From assembly GCA_005524015.1 (NCBI GenBank), contig SULG01000020.1, positions 1 to 47,296 of the forward strand: 47,296 nt of DNA. The letters are read 5' to 3'. Under the pieces are notes generated by a model. The model was not told the origin of the DNA, did no database searches, and saw only the letters and a list, made by a program, of their open reading frames with translations. The translations under genes and the position numbers were made by a program. This DNA comes from Candidatus Jettenia ecosi. Its GTDB lineage: Bacteria > Planctomycetota > Brocadiia > Brocadiales > Brocadiaceae. Below are positions 41,860 to 47,296 of the stretch, piece after piece (within the stretch, counting starts at the first letter, position 1; each line of letters begins with the position of its first letter).

Positions 41860-44631
41860 TTAAAACCAAAAACGGTTTCGGGTTCTCTGCAATCCTTTCG
41901 GTGATATATCAAACCTGTAGGAACTATCATTCCTCACAGGATCGAGTTCCAGAGTAAGACTTGCCACCCAATCGTGAAAATAACGGGACAGGATAAAATT
42001 CGTTCTTAGATTTTTAGGGTCGTTTTCGCCATCATCATCGGTATCGTCCGTATCGAGAGATTTAAAATCATACATTTCCCTGGCTGCCACACTCCATTTC
42101 TCACTAATCCGGTAATCTGCCGCCAGGATGAGAGTAGAACTGATGTCCCGGATAAATCTGTGGCCAACAAAATATTGCCATTTCGGTGGATTGTAAATTT
42201 CAAAACCTGAACTAAGGACGTCAAATCGGAATTCTTCGGTATTAAACTCATTTCTTTCAGAAACAAACGTAACGATATCGGTGAGTTTACAACGGAAATC
42301 AAGATTCACAAAATTGTCTTCCCTTATGACAATTCCATTAATACCATCATTAAAAATACCGGCATCTGTTGGAAAAATGTAATACTCTAAGTTAAAATAA
42401 ACAAAATCTACATTTTTTTCAAAACCCGGCTCTCCCCGTTTTGTCTGCAACATATTCTTTACCCCTATTACAACAATCTGCGATGAGTCCTGCGCATCAA
42501 TTTCATCATACTGATAGAACTCGTTCGGATCTTTCGTAACAACCGGATTGTACACATAACGCAACTCAGGAACAAAGATATGTCTTAAACGGTTTATCTT
42601 TAAGAAATCGTTATAGACACTGTAGGTTCTCCAATGTGTCGAACTCCAATCAAATCCCAGGGAACCTATGAAACGACCTGTGGCAGGACCGTTTGGCTCA
42701 TCATTCGGACCAGAGGTATCTATACTTTCGGAATATCCTGTCACTCTGCCTTCTACAAAAGGATTTATATTAAAAAACCCCGGTTTCCAGGGCATGGTTA
42801 TCCGATTCACATTATCAAGTCTTACAACAGATTGAGGTTGCACTGGTTCATCTATCCGGTCAAGAGAACTATCAAAATGAGTCGCTGATGATTCTGAGGT
42901 AAATATAAGGCGGTTATCCCATATAGGTTCTCCAATAACCTGATACGTTAATTCCGGTAAACGCTCCGCATATCTCTTTTCCCTTAACGAATCCACCGTT
43001 GTATCGAATCCATTGAACTGCTCGTTAATCAAAAATGTCTGCGCAGTAGTATCGTGAATTCTTCGTAAATATAATACCGTCTCACGGTCTTTTTCTTCTT
43101 TAAATTCATGGCGGAAAAATTCTCTCAGGAACCTTGGATCACTCAAATATGAATACTCCATATCCAAACGAAAATCATAAGGCAATTCCTGACGATGTCG
43201 CCAAAGAACTGCGCCACGGTCTTCGTCTTCGACAGGAATATCATTAATATCGAATTCACCCTTATCTTTTATATAATAGGTGTCGAGAAAACCATAAGCA
43301 TCCTGCCCCCTGTACTCAAAATTAATTCCTGCGCCCAAACCTCTCTCCTGCAAATAATCGAGGCTAAAGATAAGGTCACTCCAGTCTTTTTGACTTCCAC
43401 CTGTTATCGCAAATAAGTCCCAGTCCGTACTAAGAAACGAACCAAAGCGTGAAGAACTTCCAAATTCCCAGTTTCTTAAGATTTTTTCCTTTTTCCGGAC
43501 ATCAAGGGATAAATAGGGTAAATAGCCCATAGGATAGCTGCCTACATGAAACGTATTGTTTGTAGAAGATATAATATTGTGTTTACCTCTCTGAATCAAC
43601 CGTATCTTTTTACCTTTAAAATGATAGTGGGGATGCCCATATCCACACGTAGTTATTACACCGTTTTTAATCTCATATTGTCCTTTATCAACGTGTTTTA
43701 TCTGTTCTCCACTAATATAAACAGGCAACCCCTCGAGATATTCACTTTTACCTTTTTGAGATTCGTCGCGTATGGTATCTTGCTTTTGTGGCTGAAGAGT
43801 CGTTTTTATCTGACTATTAATAAGAATCCCTTTATCTTCCTCTATATTCTCAAATATTTTATCGGCAATGAGCATATCATCTTTGCGGCGCATCATCACA
43901 TTACCTTCCGCATATATCGCACTCAACGGTAGCTCCGAATATTCAGAATCCTCCGATTTTTTTTGATCAAACCATAAAATTACATTATCAGCATCTATCG
44001 TCGCATCTTTTTTGTTAATTTTAACATTTCCAAGCGCTACAACGATACGCTTATCTTCTTCCTGCCATGAGTCGATATTGTCGGCTATAATATCAACTAT
44101 TTCCTGTTTCTCAGGAGTATCTGAGGTTAAGACTTTTTTGGGTATCTCATAAGATAAATATTCCTCTTCTTTCCTGGATCGTATTTCTTCACCACGTAAA
44201 ATAACTTCTGTCTTTTGCGCCTCTTCAAAAGTCTTTATCGGTGGTGTATACGAATTAACTACGACACCAGTCATCGTCTCAAATCTTAAATATACCTGTT
44301 CGTACTTCTCGTAGTTCTCATCTTGCAGAATAGTTATGTTACCCTCACAATACACTTCTACCGTTGCCTCTTTACTTTGTATAGCTTCTTCTTCATGAAA
44401 CCAGCATACAATAGTATCTGCGGTAATTTGGAATGGCGCCTGTAATACTTTCGCTTCCTTATGGGCAACAAACACTCTAATCCCTTCTTTTTTCCAGGTA
44501 CTAACGGTTTCCGCCGACAGAGAAAAAGGCTTTTGTTCTATATATTTTACCGACAATAGTCCATCAGCATAACTATCTCTGTTTACAACAAACAGAATGG
44601 CTAACATTATGAAAATATGTATTTTTTGCAT
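41860..44631 (-). CDS. lptD: LPS-assembly protein LptD
   Basis: The protein is 923 residues with a signal peptide at about 1-22. Two successive OstA/LptA-like modules can be read, about 28-125 and about 185-290. Each has W..E...V-A-G-V-I-AD--W-EG-(I/V) patterning, then a region with ITTCGYGHPHYHFKGKKIRL and the C-terminal beta-barrel (about 350-915). The usual LptD has one such module, so the N-terminus appears duplicated. It would insert LPS in the outer membrane with LptE, which is not visible here. Only a few cysteines are present, so the disulfide pattern of E. coli LptD is not obviously kept. Confidence 0.85.
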   Translation of the reverse strand: MQKIHIFIMLAILFVVNRDSYADGLLSVKYIEQKPFSLSAETVSTWKKEGIRVFVAHKEAKVLQAPFQITADTIVCWFHEEEAIQSKEATVEVYCEGNITILQDENYEKYEQVYLRFETMTGVVVNSYTPPIKTFEEAQKTEVILRGEEIRSRKEEEYLSYEIPKKVLTSDTPEKQEIVDIIADNIDSWQEEDKRIVVALGNVKINKKDATIDADNVILWFDQKKSEDSEYSELPLSAIYAEGNVMMRRKDDMLIADKIFENIEEDKGILINSQIKTTLQPQKQDTIRDESQKGKSEYLEGLPVYISGEQIKHVDKGQYEIKNGVITTCGYGHPHYHFKGKKIRLIQRGKHNIISSTNNTFHVGSYPMGYLPYLSLDVRKKEKILRNWEFGSSSRFGSFLSTDWDLFAITGGSQKDWSDLIFSLDYLQERGLGAGINFEYRGQDAYGFLDTYYIKDKGEFDINDIPVEDEDRGAVLWRHRQELPYDFRLDMEYSYLSDPRFLREFFRHEFKEEKDRETVLYLRRIHDTTAQTFLINEQFNGFDTTVDSLREKRYAERLPELTYQVIGEPIWDNRLIFTSESSATHFDSSLDRIDEPVQPQSVVRLDNVNRITMPWKPGFFNINPFVEGRVTGYSESIDTSGPNDEPNGPATGRFIGSLGFDWSSTHWRTYSVYNDFLKINRLRHIFVPELRYVYNPVVTKDPNEFYQYDEIDAQDSSQIVVIGVKNMLQTKRGEPGFEKNVDFVYFNLEYYIFPTDAGIFNDGINGIVIREDNFVNLDFRCKLTDIVTFVSERNEFNTEEFRFDVLSSGFEIYNPPKWQYFVGHRFIRDISSTLILAADYRISEKWSVAAREMYDFKSLDTDDTDDDGENDPKNLRTNFILSRYFHDWVASLTLELDPVRNDSSYRFDISPKGLQRTRNRFWF

Positions 44632-44646
44632 GAAAAGAATGTAACG

Positions 44647-45753
44647 TTATATCTTTGAAAAGAAATTTTTTATGTGATCAATTACACAATCCTGCTCCTT
44701 GTATGTAATTTCAGAAAACACAGGCAGGGCTAATGTCTCACGCGATGCTCGTTCGGATTCGGGTAAATCACCTTCTTTATACCCCAGATATTCAAAACAC
44801 TCTTGTAAATGAAGGGGCATTGGATAATAAACAGTAGTTTCTACTCCTTGTTGCCCAAGATACTTCATCAGAGCGTCTCTTTGAGATGTCGCTATCACGT
44901 ATTGATGAAATATGTGAGTATTATAAGATTCTATTTCAGGCAGGCGGATGGGTAACGACTTCAAATGCTCAGAATAATATGAAGCAGCCAACCTGCGCTT
45001 CTCAGACCACTCATTCAGATATTTTAATTTAACCGACAGAACAGCAGCCTGTATGGCATCTAATCTTCCATTCATACCAACATATGAATGATAATACCTG
45101 GATTTCGACCCATGCACTCTCAAAACCTTAATAAGCTCTGCCAGTTTATCATCATAAGTTGTCACAAGCCCACCGTCACCATAGCCGCCCAGATTCTTTG
45201 TAGGATAGAAAGAAAAGCAACCTATGTTCCCGATAGAGCCGGCTTTTTTACCTTTATACACCGCCCCTATTGCCTGTGCAGCATCTTCAATAACCACGAA
45301 TCCATGCACACCTGCAATTTCAAGGATACTGTCCATATCGGCACACTGCCCGTACAGATGAACGGGAAGGATAGCTTTTGTCCTTTTACTTATTGCAGAT
45401 GCAATCTTGCTTACCTCAATATTATAGGTAACAGGATTTATATCCACAAATACCGGAACCGCTCCCAAACGAGCAATCGACCCTGCCGTTGCAAAGAAGG
45501 TAAAAGGTGTAGTGATAACCTCATCATCCTTACCAATACCGGATGCCATTAAGGCTAATAAGATTGCATCTGTACCTGAAGATACTCCAATGGCGTGCCT
45601 AATGTGGCAGAATTCTGCTATGCTGTGCTCGAATGATTCGACAAAAGGACCGAGGATAAAAGATTGGCTGGCTATTACTTCCAAAACAGCGTTATTTATT
45701 TCATCTCGAATATTTTCGTATTGCCGTTTTAAATCCAGAGCTGTTACTTTCAT
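44647..45753 (-). CDS. DegT/DnrJ/EryC1/StrS-family sugar aminotransferase
   Basis: The protein is 368 residues of the fold-type I PLP class. The PLP lysine is K186 in SFYPTKNLGGYGDGG. Other motifs are GVSSGTDAILLAL (56-68), EDAAQAIGA (156-164) and the substrate loop YYHSYVGMNGRLD. It transfers an amino group to a keto-sugar nucleotide for surface glycans. Proximity to lptD suggests a sugar for LPS. It is the first gene behind the strong promoter at 45834-45862. Confidence 0.88.
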   Translation of the reverse strand: MKVTALDLKRQYENIRDEINNAVLEVIASQSFILGPFVESFEHSIAEFCHIRHAIGVSSGTDAILLALMASGIGKDDEVITTPFTFFATAGSIARLGAVPVFVDINPVTYNIEVSKIASAISKRTKAILPVHLYGQCADMDSILEIAGVHGFVVIEDAAQAIGAVYKGKKAGSIGNIGCFSFYPTKNLGGYGDGGLVTTYDDKLAELIKVLRVHGSKSRYYHSYVGMNGRLDAIQAAVLSVKLKYLNEWSEKRRLAASYYSEHLKSLPIRLPEIESYNTHIFHQYVIATSQRDALMKYLGQQGVETTVYYPMPLHLQECFEYLGYKEGDLPESERASRETLALPVFSEITYKEQDCVIDHIKNFFSKI

Positions 45754-45833
45754 CTACGAGTAATAATTATCCCCTCTATAAATTTAATTCATAAATTTGC
45801 TAATCTATTGTATTTGCATAATAAGAGTTTGGA

Positions 45834-45862
45834 ATTATATTTATAGAATAAGGCTTTGTCAA
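45834..45862 (-). promoter_or_regulatory. near-perfect sigma70 promoter of the aminotransferase-lptD-coaD-xseA-dxs-kor operon
   Basis: On the minus strand TTGACA (45857-45862) and TATAAT (45834-45839) are separated by 17 bp, matching the consensus at every position. The expected start is near 45826, about 70 nt before the aminotransferase ATG. All genes down to korC run in the same direction with mostly short gaps, so this may drive the whole set. Confidence 0.7.
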
Positions 45863-45961
45863 TTAAAAAGAGATTTTACCTATCCTAACTTATGTCGAAC
45901 ATTAATCTTGATTTTAGTTATTCTTTTTATGTAAAATTTCGAAATATACGTGAAATGAGTA

Positions 45962-46035
45962 GCCCCTATAGCTCAACTGAATAGAGCGTTGGCCTCCGGA
46001 GCCAAAGGTTGCAGGTTTGAATCCTGCTGGGGGCG
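45962..46035 (+). tRNA. tRNA-Arg (anticodon CCG)
   Basis: A cloverleaf of 74 nt can be folded. The acceptor arm is gcccctа-type at 45962-45968 with tggggGC at 46028-46034, the D arm contains gctcaactgaatagagc, and the anticodon stem ttggc/gccaa encloses loop ctccgga with anticodon CCG. The T arm is gcagg-tttgaat-cctgc. The discriminator is G, and CCA is not encoded. It reads CGG codons. An ORF on the opposite strand is an artefact of this gene. Confidence 0.92.
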
Positions 46036-46254
46036 CTTGTATCTCACAGGTTTCAAGGTATAAGTAAGGGTGGATTAAGGCGTTGGTTTTTACACCGAAT
46101 CCCACTAATACTATTTCCAGAAAAGGCGGATTCGCTATCGCTTAATCAGCCCTACCGCAAACCCGCTTCATGAAAATGAAAATTTCTCTACAATCAAGAT
46201 ACCCCGTATGAAGGTGTGGCATATGTGTGACGCAGCGCCTTCAAAATAATATTA

Positions 46255-46335
46255 AATAGGCCTTCGGTTACTTTTATAACAGTAGTGGCAAGGCGCGCCT
46301 TGCCACTACGTAGTTTGTTTGAAATTCCTATACAT
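46255..46335 (+). repeat. modular framed palindrome with GTAGTGGCAAGGCG cargo
   Basis: The left border is aataggccttcggttacttttataac, then a perfect 28-bp palindrome (46282-46309), then the border tttgaaattcctatacat. These are the same borders as the GGGGAGAACC and TAGGGCAAGG units with a third, different cargo. The stretch 46036-46254 before it has no recognised feature. Confidence 0.8.
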
Positions 46336-46354
46336 ATATGATGGATTTTATTAG

Positions 46355-46516
46355 AGATCAAAATGGAATGGCAGCTTTACTGTTAAAGTCCTGAATTACT
46401 TTATCTATACAGAAGCTGATATGAAAGAAGAAGTGATCACTTTAGTGAAGTTCCTGCAGTATATAAGCGGAAACGAGCTTATTAAATACCTCTCAGAACA
46501 GGCGGTAAAGCTATGA
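46355..46516 (+). pseudogene. possible ORF remnant (53 codons, no clean start)
   Basis: An open frame beginning after a stop at 46352 ends with TGA at 46514-46516. The first ATG is at 46421. The C-terminal part is helical in character, ending FLQYISGNELIKYLSEQAVKL. There is no ribosome site, and I do not recognise a family. It may be the tail of a gene lost when the repeat at 46255-46335 inserted. Confidence 0.25.
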
Positions 46517-46570
46517 GTATAGTAATATGAAAAAAGCTAAGATTTTCAATATATCCTTCATTGTTTTACA

Positions 46571-46831
46571 TCAATTTTCTAATAGTCCTTTACTAATAAA
46601 GAACTTTAATGTTCGCTGAACATCCTCTGCTATATCATACTCTCTTGTCATAGAAAAGTTATCCCTTACAGCTTGCTCTATATCTTCTATGCTATGCTCA
46701 CCATCACAAAGTTCCCAAATGAATTTTGCTGTAGCATTAAGGACGTGAAATACCCGCTCCCTGGCGCTATAAATAAGCGTTTCACGTCCTATGTCTTGTA
46801 CAAAAATACCCTGTTTTCGGATAGGCATCAT
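46571..46831 (-). CDS. PqqD-like RiPP recognition protein
   Basis: The protein is 86 residues, the size of a stand-alone PqqD. The pattern of three beta strands followed by helices, with LNATAKFIWELCDGEHSIEDIEQAV in the middle and a C-terminal FISKGLL, matches the PqqD family (RiPP recognition element). Such proteins hold the leader of a precursor peptide and present it to a modifying enzyme, often a radical SAM protein. It lies 48 bp downstream of the candidate precursor gene on the same strand. No radical SAM, cyclase or transporter gene follows it in the window. Confidence 0.8.
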   Translation of the reverse strand: MMPIRKQGIFVQDIGRETLIYSARERVFHVLNATAKFIWELCDGEHSIEDIEQAVRDNFSMTREYDIAEDVQRTLKFFISKGLLEN

Positions 46832-46879
46832 TTTATCAATATCATCGTTCCTTATATCCTTTTTATTCGCGAAAAACCT

Positions 46880-47029
46880 TTATGACGCTAAAACTTCCAT
46901 GGGCATGTTCTGATGCATCGGCCGTTGTGATCTCATTGGTCTATGACGGACTAACTCTTCAAGAATCTCCTCATCGGTATAGGTAACCACACTGGGTAAC
47001 TCATATTCGGGTAATTTTTTTTCTTCCAT
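46880..47029 (-). CDS. candidate RiPP precursor peptide
   Basis: The peptide is 49 residues from the ATG at 47029, with GGA nine bases upstream and a promoter just before. A longer frame from 47089 would start upstream of that promoter's transcription start. The N-terminal half has an acidic leader-like stretch, ELPSVVTYTDEEILEEL (10-26), reminiscent of precursors found beside PqqD/radical SAM genes. The C-terminal half (28-49) is basic and repetitive: RPM at 30-32 and 36-38, MPM at 42-44, with His, Gln and Asn between, then EVLAS. There is no Cys, so lanthionine or thioether products are excluded. The leader/core assignment is inferred. Confidence 0.6.
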   Translation of the reverse strand: MEEKKLPEYELPSVVTYTDEEILEELVRHRPMRSQRPMHQNMPMEVLAS

Positions 47030-47059
47030 TTTGTATATCCTTTCCGTAAATAGGAATTT

Positions 47060-47089
47060 TTTATATGTAAACTTTCCGGTCTTATTCAA
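47060..47089 (-). promoter_or_regulatory. probable promoter of the precursor/PqqD operon
   Basis: On the minus strand TTGAAT (47084-47089) and TATAAA (47060-47065) are 18 bp apart. The start would fall near 47053, about 24 nt before the precursor ATG, with the ribosome site in between. Confidence 0.5.
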
Positions 47090-47237
47090 GTATTTTATCG
47101 ATTTTAGGAAATCATCTTTATCAAAATATGTGCCAGTTAACAGGTAAATTTTGAAATGTTTATTTTTAGAAAATTATTTATATCATAAATAACCTTTAAT
47201 AATAAATTTACATAGTTTTTAGCAAGAAAAATAAACT

Positions 47238-47296
47238 ATGAAATTCTGGCAATATCAGAATAAGGTTATCAAACAAAACAATAAAAAGTGTGACTT
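47238..47296 (+). CDS. possible 5' end of a divergent gene, cut by the window
   Basis: An ATG at 47238 opens a frame of 19 codons (starting MKFWQYQNKVIKQ) that is still open at the window end. The ribosome site is poor. The 47090-47237 stretch between it and the precursor gene is AT-rich and has no other feature. It could be the start of a biosynthetic partner or nothing at all. Confidence 0.2.
   Translation, partial: MKFWQYQNKVIKQNNKKCD

Noticed and set aside
45914-46105. Minus-strand ORF ending with GFKPATFGSGGQRSIQLSYRG
   Set aside because: It is the reverse translation of the tRNA-Arg gene at 45962-46035, a common false protein.

Overview
The window looks like a chromosomal segment of an AT-rich Gram-negative (diderm) anaerobe. 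LptD shows an outer membrane and lipopolysaccharide export, MurD shows peptidoglycan, Dxs shows the MEP isoprenoid route, and a ferredoxin-linked 2-oxoacid oxidoreductase suggests anaerobic metabolism. The mixture of secreted GH20-like proteins, sulfotransferases and very dense intergenic palindromic repeats reminds me of anammox planctomycetes (Brocadiales). That placement rests on memory of genome style, not on a marker gene in the window, so treat it as a moderate-to-low confidence guess.

Layout. (1) 1-1.9 kb: a repeat, then a WecA-type polyprenyl-phosphate sugar-1-phosphate transferase on the + strand behind a good sigma70-like promoter and a long leader. (2) 2.2-19.1 kb, minus strand: an exopolysaccharide/O-antigen locus. 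In transcription order it holds rfbA, a GxxExxY nuclease-fold gene, rfbC, cysQ, a flippase, an O-antigen-ligase/polymerase-like protein, three PAPS-type sulfotransferases, a GT4 glycosyltransferase, a secreted GH20-like protein, a DUF1972-type glycosyltransferase, a Gfo/Idh/MocA oxidoreductase, a TIM-barrel-like protein and a second GH20-like paralogue. Together these read as synthesis, export and polymerisation of a sulfated polysaccharide. CysQ would remove the PAP left by the sulfotransferases. (3) 19.1-20.8 kb: a hot spot of stacked inverted-repeat elements. (4) 20.8-28.2 kb, plus strand: a MATE exporter, a small Cys/His-containing exported protein, a coiled-coil plus beta-barrel outer-membrane protein and a ZnuA-ZnuC-ZnuB zinc/manganese importer. 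(5) 28.4-31.7 kb: an eight-TPR exported protein and a stand-alone murD. (6) 31.8-45.8 kb, minus strand: a second DUF1972 glycosyltransferase, then a long probable operon starting at a near-perfect sigma70 promoter (45834-45862). Its order is DegT aminotransferase, lptD, coaD, ymdB-like, xseA, xseB, dxs, nadK and korDABC. (7) 45.9-47.3 kb: tRNA-Arg(CCG), a repeat, a broken ORF, and a small minus-strand operon with its own promoter. That operon encodes a 49-residue candidate RiPP precursor and a PqqD-like recognition protein.

The most unusual material is (a) the precursor/PqqD pair with no maturase visible, (b) a five-copy MITE-like family with about 28-bp terminal inverted repeats, one copy of which supplies the stop codon of a GH20-like gene, (c) a modular repeat class in which constant arms frame different palindromic cargos, and (d) a GxxExxY gene bracketed by repeats of the ACACAGAT type that also encode the end of rfbA. 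Many short ORFs in the intergenic regions are translations of these repeats and were not annotated as genes.
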